A stretch of 42,885 nucleotides of DNA from Bacteroidales bacterium UBA1628 (GTDB lineage Bacteria; Bacteroidota; Bacteroidia; Bacteroidales; UBA932): positions 1-42,885 of the forward strand of contig DCMG01000003.1 in the NCBI GenBank assembly GCA_002321335.1. Reading direction: 5' to 3'. The stretch's first letter is position 1. Every line of letters begins with the position of its first letter. The translations under genes were made by a program, and so were the position numbers. Below, in pieces: positions 25,901 through 32,572 of the stretch. The notes under the pieces are model-generated. The model did no database searches, was not told where the DNA came from, and saw only the letters and a program-made list of their open reading frames with translations.

Positions 25901-26367
25901 ATACTCCATCCATAACCAGCGATTCCATTAGATCCCTGGCTGTTATACTGAAGAGAGATCTGAGGGACCAATCCATAACCAGGAGCGGTTGCTATCGGGA
26001 TGCTGTAAGTTCTTGCTCCAGTTGGGGAAAAGCCGGACACAATCGGAATCCCAGCCACCGGAAGGCTTGTGTCAATCGCTTCAGCGGCAGACCTCTGAAA
26101 TGCAGCCTTTTTCAAGCCATTCACTTTCTGCATCCTTAATATCTGTCTGGCAGAAAGGGCAATGCGCTCAGAATTTTCAGCAGTCACCGATGCCGGCTCC
26201 ACAAAAGCTTGCGGCATCAACGTGAACGAAGAATCCCCCTTTTCGTTCACCTCATACCTTTCATTATATCGTTCATCAAAGCTTTGGTTTAGTTGTCCAC
26301 TAGCCCCAATCGGCATTAATAATGCAATTAAAGCTAAAACCGTGACTGAACTTACTCTTTTACCCAT
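19966..26367 (-). CDS. Rhs/YD-repeat polymorphic toxin with ADP-ribosyltransferase-like tip
   Basis: This 2133-residue exported protein is a paralogue of the other Rhs. It has a Sec signal peptide (MGKRVSSVTVLALIALLMPI, cut after ASG), an SpvB-like domain near residue 116 (FSPTGARTYSIPIATAPGY), and FG-GAP/VCBS repeats around 490-770 (DVNGDGIEELV, DYNGDGKIELL, DLDNDGQTELC, DLNADGYLDIV). YD repeats and the RHS core (SYDPWGRLRNPE, NARLYDPFTGRFLSPDPY) follow, and the core ends NPLKYGDPNGEF. The tip is about 285 residues: a long Gly/Ala-rich, probably membrane-inserting stretch (about 1850-1980), a Pro/Lys linker, then a C-terminal domain. That domain has LYRG (Arg about 2043), SYAASYS (about 2062-2068) and YFEYEF (about 2111-2116), matching the R-S-E order of ADP-ribosyltransferase toxins. 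The ART call is tentative; the Rhs call is firm. Confidence 0.9.
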   Translation of the reverse strand: MGKRVSSVTVLALIALLMPIGASGQLNQSFDERYNERYEVNEKGDSSFTLMPQAFVEPASVTAENSERIALSARQILRMQKVNGLKKAAFQRSAAEAIDTSLPVAGIPIVSGFSPTGARTYSIPIATAPGYGLVPQISLQYNSQGSNGIAGYGWSIGGLSSITVSGKSPYYDGGWAAPDPSSSDAVWSLDGVRLVKNTDSYTSAYQFETVSGNIKVMKHLASNGVVSYFTAIYPDGRKVKYGWETNTSAKRCYPVTEIEDVTGNLITFKYESLSYTGNVYVISEIDYGHRRVSGTATTSRASIYFFYEDRTDYVGMYYAGELVSCKRLLTKVSCPDIRHEYNLNHSLSDGVNLLSSVECKVADQAINPLRFHYGREGTVQTVVHIEDGSFRQTGDGYLMSYFNDSITTVKNRGKLVPNSYDDGLIIHPYFSPYKVVYWDKKWYETKRSYKYGSGYPEDQVILVAPRVEDGVFDVDRTLTTGAGFQTMEAVDVNGDGIEELVKINFGEVKDDKTTLTLTVYQYTNGRTPSVLSSKTVSLEGTITVKRYTSPLERVYQFGDYNGDGKIELLTMTLDKDIKGNSRSSRFAVVNIMGGTVLSDLTLFDFSRDDYASGAIFSVDLDNDGQTELCHLTSSGVESYRFSNGQFNLTKTYLGITSADIATEKSMFFTDLNADGYLDIVIAPAVLDGAINRSIPRYIAEGGSTRAATVESLWNVFKFSGLCFVRSNFSLPVYSRSDYLFWDVDRDGYPDLVERGRYIRNTSRSSRSSNISIYRNINGDIQIDHCLSSSVLAANIIPCNISNYSGTSSLISINGYEVKSYGFSANTSSNRLLTSVVDSYGTVIEDRYVDMSSQEVLSLSGTPYSEVYSVDKSRSYSLVNGFVRRIFPLNLLRESTTTDLSSTRLAHNSYIYYDAVVNGRGLGFCGFGKVSALDMLSQRSSEWITTMEKRDPENSGVVVETNRYLGNVTSSTSPFEAISYTWNKVYGTYTKYHPRLYSSLSVDNLTGKKIATTYSYDAFDYPIKIVTGVGDGSSSETVEITYSHKRNPSQYVLGLEATRKVTRKSANQSTWIDRSVTSYDESVLRPSSVVTFTGVDGGRKTGETRWTYDGYGNVLSEKSAPYSSTAFVGDSYVYDDYGRFIKSKTDALGRTTSYSLYNFYGSPMIVNDAKGRSTYFSYDCFGNVTRKRYPDLSEETVETEWGGEGLYTVTKSVTQQPVSKIHYNAAGREVRSEVQRFDGTWLVTDTEYRADGLVDKVSLPFKGDSASGWTMYEYDAYKRTIKIEEASGKVSTWAYSGLSMTTTGEGIPSTKTSDQSGRVCSIQDPGGEITYSYRPDGQLEQVVAPESVLTSFEYDSYGRRIKIIDPSAGVRSISYVNNNDGSSVVTETNPNGSVVTYRDAYGRKTKVERPGEYNTVYTYSDDNLLMSEVSTNGTSTVYAYDKLDRVSSVKTTVPDGKWLLKEYTYGGGSVVNAVKYSSQDGEIATEVYSYSNGYNVQIAIAAGTVIWRLVEENNFGQPTRALTGNVDRFYSFDAHGLPTGRALGTVQEFAYDFDPVTGNLNERFDAVNSAGEVFGYDDLNRLDTVVPNAYGDLSQYSVSYRPNGNISEKEGIGVFSYENNARPYQLTKIDLESGVDVPRVPQSISYTCYSRPSRISENGVSCSFTYDGDGNRAKMLIANGATPILSRYYIEGQYEIDAKADGTVQRLYLGGDAYSAPMVYVKDGSSPWLLYNIGRDYLGSVTCIASVDGALVAEYSYDPWGRLRNPETLELYASGEEPELFLGRGFTGHEHLPYFGLINMNARLYDPFTGRFLSPDPYVQAPDFTQNYNRYSYALNNPLKYGDPNGEFVITTTTILIAGAILASAAYGGYKAYTIADKGGYKGWDMVLRVAAGCAVGAISCAASIYTGGAVAGALGTLGGFWGGAIAGAAGGAVGGAMSGAGMTAIAGGDGEAMLKSAGIGALSGAATGALVGGVANGCVALKNKQTFWTGSPKVPAPSEAIRPPLKDDGPKIESGELPKPKDISGLEYDLTPNPDGGNCTLYRGITGSENSEGPLFMTDDVSYAASYSTNGEVVKVTLPKETIEKMMYNSDLTLKKGMYISSPEYIKGTSYFEYEFSTKVKSGIVSKFVYYKP
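20824..21115 (-). repeat. RHS-core segment, copy 2 of a duplicated block
   Basis: This is the paralogous partner of 12971-13260. Protein identity over the core is much higher (over 85% by eye) than over the N-terminal shell. The sequences diverge completely after the GEF tripeptide. Confidence 0.7.
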
Positions 26368-26479
26368 AAATCTTTTCTCTATCCATCTTCTGAAATAGTT
26401 GATATTGTATCAATTATATTTCAAAAAAATTGGCTCTGCTGATACTTAATGACAACAAAAACAATCCGTATCTTTCAAT

Positions 26480-26878
26480 TTACAAATCAAATTCACCATA
26501 GAAATTCACGCCATCGGAAAGAGTTACCGAAATGCGATAGTAACCACTTCCGGAAAGAGGCAAAAGAAGTGTCGCTGTGGAGATCTGATCATAATACGAA
26601 GCATAATCTCCAGTTGTAAGATTCTCAATCTCGACTTCAACAGAAACAACTTTATTGGCAGAAAGAAAAATCGTGTTGGCATTACCTACCAAATAACAAG
26701 ATAATTCGAAAGGATCTCGTTTCGGTACTTTATGGTTCAAAGAAGAATCTTCGTTTGTCTTATGCATAGTGACTGGTGTAATTACTTCTACACAAGTAGT
26801 GGATAACATCTTCGCATAAACGGGAAATGATGCGGCTATACACATCATAAATAAAACCAGAAGGTAAACTTTTCGCAT
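26480..26878 (-). CDS. DUF3244-like exported protein
   Basis: This 132-residue protein has a signal peptide (MRKVYLLVLFMMCIAASFPV, cut near YAK) and a small beta-sandwich-like body. The C-terminal pattern VVSVEVEIENLTTGDYASYY, then SGSGYYRISVTLSDG and YGEFDL, follows DUF3244 proteins that are common in Bacteroidales next to TPR/LuxR regulators. The function of that family is unknown. It has its own predicted promoter (TACATTTG at 26904-26911) and lies 112 bp upstream of the first Rhs gene. It may be the first cistron of the toxin transcript. Confidence 0.7.
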   Translation of the reverse strand: MRKVYLLVLFMMCIAASFPVYAKMLSTTCVEVITPVTMHKTNEDSSLNHKVPKRDPFELSCYLVGNANTIFLSANKVVSVEVEIENLTTGDYASYYDQISTATLLLPLSGSGYYRISVTLSDGVNFYGEFDL

Positions 26879-26903
26879 ACTCGCTTGTATTATTTTGTTT
26901 GTG

Positions 26904-26911
26904 CAAATGTA
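26904..26911 (-). promoter_or_regulatory. Bacteroidota -7 box upstream of DUF3244-like gene
   Basis: On the minus strand this reads TACATTTG, matching TAnnTTTG exactly, 25 bp before the start codon. A TTTG (-33-like) lies at 26934-26937, spacing 22, one longer than usual. It probably drives the DUF3244-like gene and perhaps the toxin genes behind it. Confidence 0.6.
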
Positions 26912-27064
26912 TACCTATAATCCTCTAAAAACTCAAAAAGGGGCATTTTTGGCGTTACAGATTTCCGCAATTTGGTAGCATCGAGAACTAGATTTTCAAC
27001 GTTTTACAAATAGATAAAAACTATCGTTAAAGATAACACATCCATAAGTTACTGATTATCAATA

Positions 27065-27073
27065 CCCCCCCCC
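27065..27073. repeat. Homopolymer tract of nine C
   Basis: Nine consecutive C residues lie between the TPR regulator stop (27099) and the DUF3244-like promoter. Tracts of this length can change by slippage. Here it is outside any gene, about 155 bp upstream of the -7 box at 26904. Confidence 0.8.
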
Positions 27074-27098
27074 TAAAACAATTCAAGTTGTAACGAAT

Positions 27099-28811
27099 TT
27101 ATGCGAACAATCGGTACAGAGTCTCGTTAGGGCCGGAGTAACCGTTCAATTTTTCACGGAGGCGATGCTTCTTCACTCTGACATTCTCCTTGGAAATGTC
27201 CATCAAGAATGAAATTGTCGAGGTGTCAAAGCCTACTATCAGGTAACAGATAAAGCGAATGTCCTCATCTTTCAACTTAGGGAAGTCTGATCTGATCTTG
27301 GAGACGATGTCATCAAGGTCAGCGTTTATCCTTGCCTCAAACTTTTTCTGGCCTTCCGATCCACTGGCGATTTCCTCGAACAAGGCTTGAGTTGAGGAGA
27401 TGACATCGTTGTAGGCTTTCTCCTTTATCGACTCCAGACGATGAGACGATGCGGCATCATAGTACTTTCCGATTTCGCAGAACCGCTTTTGATAAAGGGT
27501 AACGTACATATCACGCAATTCTTTGATCTTGTCCCGTTCACGTTCATTGATTGATTTCAGATCAAAAATATCCTTGTCCCTTTCTTCTTTCTCCTCCTTA
27601 GCCCTGTTCCTTACCGTTTCCAAAAGCCTCTCGGATTCTTCCACAGCTTGAGTCAACCTATCTTTTTCACGAATCAAAGCGATTTTCCTTTTCATAAAGA
27701 CAATGTAGAGCAAACCTACCATCATTAGACCCACTACGAGAATTATGACGCTTCTCTGATTGGCTATGGTTGATTTTTGTTCAGAGACCTCAGCGTTCAG
27801 ACGATAGTAGTCACTTTGTGCCTTGAACACAGACTGAGCCAACTGTTTCTTTACAACGTCATTCTGGTAGGACAATATACTTTTCAGCAAAGTCAAGGCT
27901 TCCTCATCGTTTTCTTCATATTCCGCTATCCGATATCTGATTTCCATAGTCTCCACACATTCTTCACTCTCGGATAACTGCGATAGAATATTCTCTGCTG
28001 TAACTTTTTCACCAATCAGAAGGAGAAGATACGCATATTCATAATATGAAGTCAATGTAAGATTGCCGCGATGTTCCGCAACATATTCAAGCAATCTCAG
28101 GTCTCTCTTAACATCCGGTTTCTCTTGTTGCAGATCATTGCTGACCTGATCCTCCATAGCATAGAATGCGAGCTTGGATGTTGAGTCTAATCCTGAATAA
28201 ACGGAGGAATATAGACTATCCGCCAAATCGAACTGTTCGTTATTATGATAGGCTTGCGCAATTTTATAGCGAGACAAGGCAAGATTCTTGTCCCCCATTT
28301 TTTCGAAACAATCGTGCGCAAAAATAGCGTTCCTCAATTCTTCCTCAGTATTGAAAGATGCGCTGTACGCATTTGCGAGTGCTTCATACGCCAATCCCTT
28401 ATGGTAATAATCATCTTCACTCGATTCCTGCAAAGCTCGTGAATAGAATATAACCGCATTCGGGTAATCCTTTCTGTTAGCGTAGATTCGTCCCAAATAA
28501 TAATAGGACAGCATCTTATCCTGCGGAGAACCTGATCGCTCGTAATATGCAACTGTCGGTTCCAGAATAGACAAGGCCGTCGTGTCGATGTAGTTCTTGT
28601 CCAACGCCATTGCAAACAGTACAGAATAGCGGGCACGGAGTGACTTTGTGTTCAATGTCAACGAATCAACTTTCCTAAGTACCCGCAGAGCACTGTCCGG
28701 CCTCTCTTGAATGTAGGATTCCACGTCCTGAAGCAAGGCCTTGGTCTGTCTGTTGCCGCAGGAGGCAAAGAAAAAGGAAATCAATAGGAGTATGGTAATG
28801 AGTCTGTTCAT
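27099..28811 (-). CDS. Membrane-anchored TPR protein with LuxR-like HTH domain (transcriptional regulator)
   Basis: This 570-residue protein belongs to the Bacteroidota-specific group of TPR regulators. The N-terminus is a lipoprotein-type signal (MNRLITILLLISFFFASC). Residues about 25-335 are TPR-like helical repeats (YYLGRIYANRKDYPNAVIFY; KIAQAYHNNEQFDLADSLYS). A membrane helix spans about 352-375 (VIILVVGLMMVGLLYIVFMK), followed by a long Glu/Arg/Lys coiled coil (about 385-430). The C-terminal domain (about 500-570) has a GerE/LuxR-like HTH, DEDIRFICYLIVGFDTSTIS then LMDISKENVRVKKHRLREKL. Periplasmic TPRs would sense a signal and the cytoplasmic HTH would bind DNA. It lies directly upstream of the toxin locus on the same strand and is a good candidate controller. 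Confidence 0.85.
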   Translation of the reverse strand: MNRLITILLLISFFFASCGNRQTKALLQDVESYIQERPDSALRVLRKVDSLTLNTKSLRARYSVLFAMALDKNYIDTTALSILEPTVAYYERSGSPQDKMLSYYYLGRIYANRKDYPNAVIFYSRALQESSEDDYYHKGLAYEALANAYSASFNTEEELRNAIFAHDCFEKMGDKNLALSRYKIAQAYHNNEQFDLADSLYSSVYSGLDSTSKLAFYAMEDQVSNDLQQEKPDVKRDLRLLEYVAEHRGNLTLTSYYEYAYLLLLIGEKVTAENILSQLSESEECVETMEIRYRIAEYEENDEEALTLLKSILSYQNDVVKKQLAQSVFKAQSDYYRLNAEVSEQKSTIANQRSVIILVVGLMMVGLLYIVFMKRKIALIREKDRLTQAVEESERLLETVRNRAKEEKEERDKDIFDLKSINERERDKIKELRDMYVTLYQKRFCEIGKYYDAASSHRLESIKEKAYNDVISSTQALFEEIASGSEGQKKFEARINADLDDIVSKIRSDFPKLKDEDIRFICYLIVGFDTSTISFLMDISKENVRVKKHRLREKLNGYSGPNETLYRLFA

Positions 28812-28874
28812 TTGTCAGTCGTTACAAATTGCGATTTTTGGGGTGGTCAATTTGTCATCGTAAATATATAAAGG

Positions 28875-28914
28875 TTATCGCAATAATCAAAATACACAAG
28901 TTATCGCTTATCGC
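28875..28914. repeat. Three TTATCGC repeats upstream of the TPR regulator
   Basis: TTATCGC occurs at 28875-28881, 28901-28907 and 28908-28914. The last two are in direct tandem, and the first and third extend to TTATCGCAAT. They lie 64-103 bp upstream of the regulator start, next to a TATATTTA -7-like box (about 28861-28868 on the minus strand). They could be binding sites for autoregulation. Confidence 0.5.
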
Positions 28915-28920
28915 AATGAC

Positions 28921-29124
28921 TCACTGATGACCACTGAAAAAGTCGAGCAACGAAGACCGAGATATTCGATATGCAGTGGCGTAGTCAATACCACGTTCCT
29001 GCTCACCACGGTAATACATAGCCACCGTGACAGGAGTTCCTTCCGCATTTGCAAATTTTCTCTTAAGGATAGAATCCGAAATATCTTTCCAATCGTGATT
29101 ACGCACAAAAAAAAGGCTCTGCAT
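28921..29124 (-). CDS. Small hypothetical protein
   Basis: This is a 67-residue ORF starting at the ATG at 29124 (MQSLFFVRNHDWKDISDSIL), 18 bp after the AlbA_2 gene stop on the same strand. Its composition is protein-like (WKDIS, TPVTVAMYYRGEQERGIDYA), with a balanced charge and no membrane segment. It has no recognised family and could be a gene remnant. It stops just before the TTATCGC repeats. Confidence 0.4.
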   Translation of the reverse strand: MQSLFFVRNHDWKDISDSILKRKFANAEGTPVTVAMYYRGEQERGIDYATAYRISRSSLLDFFSGHQ

Positions 29125-29142
29125 AGTCAACTATAAATTGTC

Positions 29143-30504
29143 TTATCTTGAATCTTTACATCCTATTTTCACAAGCCACGCACCATCATTTTTTCTGCCT
29201 TTATGTTCCAAAATACCCATATCTTTCAGTCCTTTCACTATTTTATAAACAGAAGTGCGACCAATACCCAGCTCCATTCCTATCTGTTCCATTGTCAAAG
29301 ACGGATTATTCTTAACAATCTGAATAAGACTCGCCTGAACTTCCGTTAGTTGAGTTTTCCCCTGCTTAAATGGACGTCGGAAAGTTACAGTAAACATCCC
29401 GTCTGTATCATAGGCCGGTTCTGGAAGTCCAGCATCAAGCATATCCTTTCGCATTCGTGGTATTCCCGAACCTATATGTTCGACAAGGTGCATTCGGGTG
29501 AAAAGACCAAAAATGAGAGGATTGCGAGACAGACTCTTGCGACCGAAATTCTTGGCGACAACAGGCAAGAGAGAACCAGGGTTGGTAATCTCAACTCTGT
29601 CATCAAACATTTCTATCGTGATACCAGCCCCTTGTTCATCATAGTCACGATGAGCCAGGGCATTAATGATAGCTTCCTTAAAAACTTCCAAAGGTATTTC
29701 CCACACTTCTTTTCTCGGACCAATACCCTCAATTTCATATGCAACCTGCAATTTACCCTTCAACCATTCAATAGCCTTGTTGTATTGTTGCAGAAGAGGG
29801 CCACCGAAGGTTTTATCATCAAGAATATACACCTTGTCTGTTCCTTTAAATAATACACAACGGACTACCGCATAGAAGAATACTTGCTCCGGATTCTTCG
29901 CAAAAAAAAGCACTCCACCACTCTTAACTGCATTATTGTCATCAAAAATCTTCAAACTGTCAAGAACCTGAAAATCATCAATGTTTGATACAATATGCGC
30001 ATCCCGTTTAAACTCACAAAAATTTTCTTCATCCAACTGTTCCATAATATTAACTTTTGGCAAAGGTATGGCATCAAAGTAAATGCGTTCATAACGCTGG
30101 AACACATCTCGGATCTCCTCAACATTCGTCAATTTTTGACAATTAGCACCTTCTCGCAGATATGTGCAACCAGAAAAGAAATATGGTTTATTTCTGCCTG
30201 AAGGAACCTCAATAACCCACACTTTCTTTTCGTCAACGTTTACATCATACATACTATAATGACACATTGGAGAAATTTCGCCAATAGAACCTTGGATAGC
30301 GGAACGCTTGCCATTATCAATGTCGGCCCCCACAATCTCATTGTTGTCGTTAACTCCAATAAGGAGGTAACCACCAGCCGCATTCAAAAAACCGCAGACT
30401 TCCTCCGTAAGTTCACGAACTTTCGAAGGTACATTACGCTTAAAATCCACATTGTAACCCTCGCCTCCATTAACCAAATCCTTTATTTCTTCCGCATTTA
30501 ACAT
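29143..30504 (-). CDS. AlbA_2/Schlafen-type DNA-binding regulator with HATPase_c_4 and wHTH domains
   Basis: This 453-residue protein starts at 30504 (MLNAEEIKDLVNGGEGYNVD); an in-frame start at 30540 overlaps the predicted promoter. Residues about 10-135 form the AlbA_2 fold, with VDFKRNV, CGFLNAAGGYLLIGVNDNNE and TYLREGANCQKLT. A GHKL-like ATPase segment (about 270-370) contains EAIINALAHRDYDEQGAGIT, VEITNPGSLLP and EHIGSGIPRMRKDM. A winged helix closes the protein (LTMEQIGMELGIGRTSVYKI). Members are putative transcriptional regulators, sometimes linked to defence or mobile DNA. The repeats upstream suggest it binds its own promoter. Its target genes are not known. Confidence 0.88.
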   Translation of the reverse strand: MLNAEEIKDLVNGGEGYNVDFKRNVPSKVRELTEEVCGFLNAAGGYLLIGVNDNNEIVGADIDNGKRSAIQGSIGEISPMCHYSMYDVNVDEKKVWVIEVPSGRNKPYFFSGCTYLREGANCQKLTNVEEIRDVFQRYERIYFDAIPLPKVNIMEQLDEENFCEFKRDAHIVSNIDDFQVLDSLKIFDDNNAVKSGGVLFFAKNPEQVFFYAVVRCVLFKGTDKVYILDDKTFGGPLLQQYNKAIEWLKGKLQVAYEIEGIGPRKEVWEIPLEVFKEAIINALAHRDYDEQGAGITIEMFDDRVEITNPGSLLPVVAKNFGRKSLSRNPLIFGLFTRMHLVEHIGSGIPRMRKDMLDAGLPEPAYDTDGMFTVTFRRPFKQGKTQLTEVQASLIQIVKNNPSLTMEQIGMELGIGRTSVYKIVKGLKDMGILEHKGRKNDGAWLVKIGCKDSR

Positions 30505-30537
30505 ATTGATTCTATTTGTATTATTTATATTATAACA

Positions 30538-30545
30538 CAAATATA
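30538..30545 (-). promoter_or_regulatory. Bacteroidota -7 box of the AlbA_2 gene
   Basis: The minus strand reads TATATTTG, an exact TAnnTTTG match, 33 bp before the start codon. The -33 position (about 20 bp upstream) falls inside the nearest GAAAGTTCAC repeat, whose minus-strand ACTTTC is close to TTTG. Repressor binding there would block the promoter. Confidence 0.6.
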
Positions 30546-30557
30546 AGATTTATATCT

Positions 30558-30590
30558 GAAAGTTCACCGAAAGTTCACCGAAAGTTCACA
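30558..30590. repeat. Three tandem 11-bp repeats (GAAAGTTCACC), candidate operator
   Basis: The 11-mer GAAAGTTCACC occurs at 30558-30568 and 30569-30579, then GAAAGTTCACA at 30580-30590. The copies are head-to-tail with no spacer, so successive sites sit about one helical turn apart on one DNA face. They overlap the -33 region of the AlbA_2 promoter. Confidence 0.75.
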
Positions 30591-30595
30591 TTTTA

Positions 30596-30629
30596 GTGTG
30601 ATCTTTAACTCTACATTTACAGATCACAC
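30596..30629. promoter_or_regulatory. Perfect 9-bp dyad next to the tandem repeats
   Basis: GTGTGATCT (30596-30604) and AGATCACAC (30621-30629) are exact inverted arms with a 16-base spacer, five bases beyond the tandem repeats. TGTGA..TCACA half-sites recall CRP-type operators. It lies upstream of the AlbA_2 promoter and downstream of the MBOAT gene. Confidence 0.55.
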
Positions 30630-30709
30630 CATTAAAAATGAACACTATTAAGATTTCTTTGTTCCCCCGCATATAGGGAATTTTGTCAATTAAGTCCCCA
30701 AATATAACA

Positions 30710-32572
30710 TCAAAACTGGAAGTAGATGAACGACTGGAGGTCAGCGGTGATGAACTGGCAGATGATAAAGACGGCGAGGACGCAGGCGAGAACCATCAGC
30801 GGGAGGGGCATCGAGGCGAACCAGATGCGGTAGCAACGCTTGAAATTCTCGGGAAGCCAATGGATGATCATTCCGATGACGAAGACGAGGATCACACCGA
30901 GATGCTGCTGAACCATCTGCGGGATAAGGGACAGATCCCAGTCGCCGCCGATGCGCTCGACCATATTCTTTGCCGTGCTCCACGCCTTCTCATTCGCATC
31001 CGCAGGGTTCAGATTGGAGCCGCTTCGGAAGAAAAGGCGGGTGAAAGTGATGAATATGAACGTCATAGCGACCGCCCAGCCTGTCTCAAGCCACGAGAAG
31101 GCGGCCTTGAAGCGGCATAGATGATAGATCATCCGCACAGCGGCGCCGATGAATATAATCAGCGTCCACACAAAGAACATATTGAACACCGAAGCCGGGA
31201 CAACGGTTTTAAGAATATAGAAGACCAGACAGACGAGTCCTATGATGAGCGTCCGGACATAGACATTGCAACTTTTCCAGAACCTGTAAATCAGCATTCC
31301 GAGACCGTTCAGACCGCCCCAGATCATAAAGTTCCAGCTGGCGCCGTGCCACAGGCCGCCAAGGAGCATCGTGTCCATCCTGTTGATGTCTGAGATGAGT
31401 TCCTTGCGGTATTTCTGACAGAAAGTGATCAGGATCGCAAGAACTGCGGCGATGACGAGCACCACCCCGAACACCCACCAGTTCTTGGCCAGAGCCGAAG
31501 CCAGGAAAGCGATTCCGAGGATGATGGCATACGAGCCGAAAGTGCCGTTGCGGTTGCCACCAAGCGGGATGTAAAGATAGTCCTGAAGCCATTTGGAGAG
31601 GGAAATATGCCACCGCTTCCAGAATTCTCCGGCGTTGCGGGCCTTGTACGGGGAATTGAAATTCTTCGGCAGGTAGAAGCCCATCAGCATAGCGACACCG
31701 GTGGCGATGTCAGTGTACCCAGAAAAGTCGGCATAGACCTGAAGGGAGTAGCCGAACAGTGCCGTAAGGTTCTCAAAACCAGTGTAAAGCAACGGGTTCT
31801 CGAAGATCCTGTCGCAGAAATTCACGGCCAGATAGTCGCTGAGAATCAGCTTCTTGGCAAGTCCGTTCAGAATCCAGAAGATAGCGATCCCGAACTGTCT
31901 GCGGCCAAGGAAGAACGGCTTGTGGAGCTGAGGGAAAAACTCCTTGGCACGCACGATCGGGCCGGCCACCAGCTGAGGGAAGAAACTCAGATAGAATCCG
32001 AAATCCCAGAAGTTCTTGATCGGAACGATTGTCCTGCGCGAAACATCCACCACATAGCTTATCGCCTGGAAGATGAAGAACGAGATACCCACCGGCAGAA
32101 AGATTGAATCCACATTGAACGCCTGCAATCCCGCCAGTTGGTTGCCCACAGCCGCAAACCAGTCTTTCACAACGAATTCCGTTCCGAACAGGTTGTTTAC
32201 TACATCAGTCAGGAAATAGGCGTACTTGTAGTAGCACAAAAGCGACAAGTTCACGACCGCGCTCACCACCACGATCGCCTTGCGCCAGAAAGACTTCCTC
32301 ACTCCGCCCAGAACAAATCCCGCAAGATAGTTGTAAACTATCACAAAGCCGAACAGAATCAGGAACAGTCCGCTCGTCTTGTAATAGAAGAAAAGGCTGA
32401 CGAAGAACAGGAAGGCGTTGCGAAGCAGCACCTTGTTCCTGAACACGCACAGAAAGGCCAGCACGATGGCGAAAAATGCCCAGAAGTAGAACTGGGTGAA
32501 CAGCAACGGGTGAGCCTGGTCAAAAGAGAACAGGTTCTTGAAAAAATCAGCGGCAACGTCCCAAAATCCCAT
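30710..32572 (-). CDS. MBOAT O-acyltransferase (AlgI/DltB-like)
   Basis: This 620-residue polytopic membrane protein would pass acyl (probably acetyl) groups across the inner membrane for modification of an envelope polymer. About a dozen hydrophobic helices are seen. The family core is clear: VGISFFIFQAISYVVDV (about 161-177), ADFSGYTDIATGVAMLMGF, FWKRWHISLSKWLQDYLYIP (His322) and LLGGLWHGASWNFMIWGGLN (His409, the invariant catalytic His). The C-terminal extension holds four more helices. Its ATG overlaps the SGNH gene stop by one base (TAATG), so it is the last gene of the LysM-SGNH-SGNH-MBOAT operon. In such systems the SGNH partner completes acetyl transfer to the glycan in the periplasm. 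Confidence 0.93.
   Translation of the reverse strand: MGFWDVAADFFKNLFSFDQAHPLLFTQFYFWAFFAIVLAFLCVFRNKVLLRNAFLFFVSLFFYYKTSGLFLILFGFVIVYNYLAGFVLGGVRKSFWRKAIVVVSAVVNLSLLCYYKYAYFLTDVVNNLFGTEFVVKDWFAAVGNQLAGLQAFNVDSIFLPVGISFFIFQAISYVVDVSRRTIVPIKNFWDFGFYLSFFPQLVAGPIVRAKEFFPQLHKPFFLGRRQFGIAIFWILNGLAKKLILSDYLAVNFCDRIFENPLLYTGFENLTALFGYSLQVYADFSGYTDIATGVAMLMGFYLPKNFNSPYKARNAGEFWKRWHISLSKWLQDYLYIPLGGNRNGTFGSYAIILGIAFLASALAKNWWVFGVVLVIAAVLAILITFCQKYRKELISDINRMDTMLLGGLWHGASWNFMIWGGLNGLGMLIYRFWKSCNVYVRTLIIGLVCLVFYILKTVVPASVFNMFFVWTLIIFIGAAVRMIYHLCRFKAAFSWLETGWAVAMTFIFITFTRLFFRSGSNLNPADANEKAWSTAKNMVERIGGDWDLSLIPQMVQQHLGVILVFVIGMIIHWLPENFKRCYRIWFASMPLPLMVLACVLAVFIICQFITADLQSFIYFQF

Noticed and set aside
12073..26367. 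Rhs genes as T6SS effectors
   Set aside because: Both have Sec signal peptides and there is no PAAR, VgrG, Hcp or sheath gene in the window.
12073..26367. Insecticidal Tc-type BC components
   Set aside because: SpvB, FG-GAP and Rhs parts are Tc-like, but no TcA gene is nearby and each tip is followed by an immunity-like gene, which fits interbacterial toxins better.
12028..26398. Many plus-strand ORFs of 60-255 codons opposite the two Rhs genes
   Set aside because: They mirror the minus-strand coding frames, have no recognised domain or signal pattern, and the minus-strand products are unambiguous.
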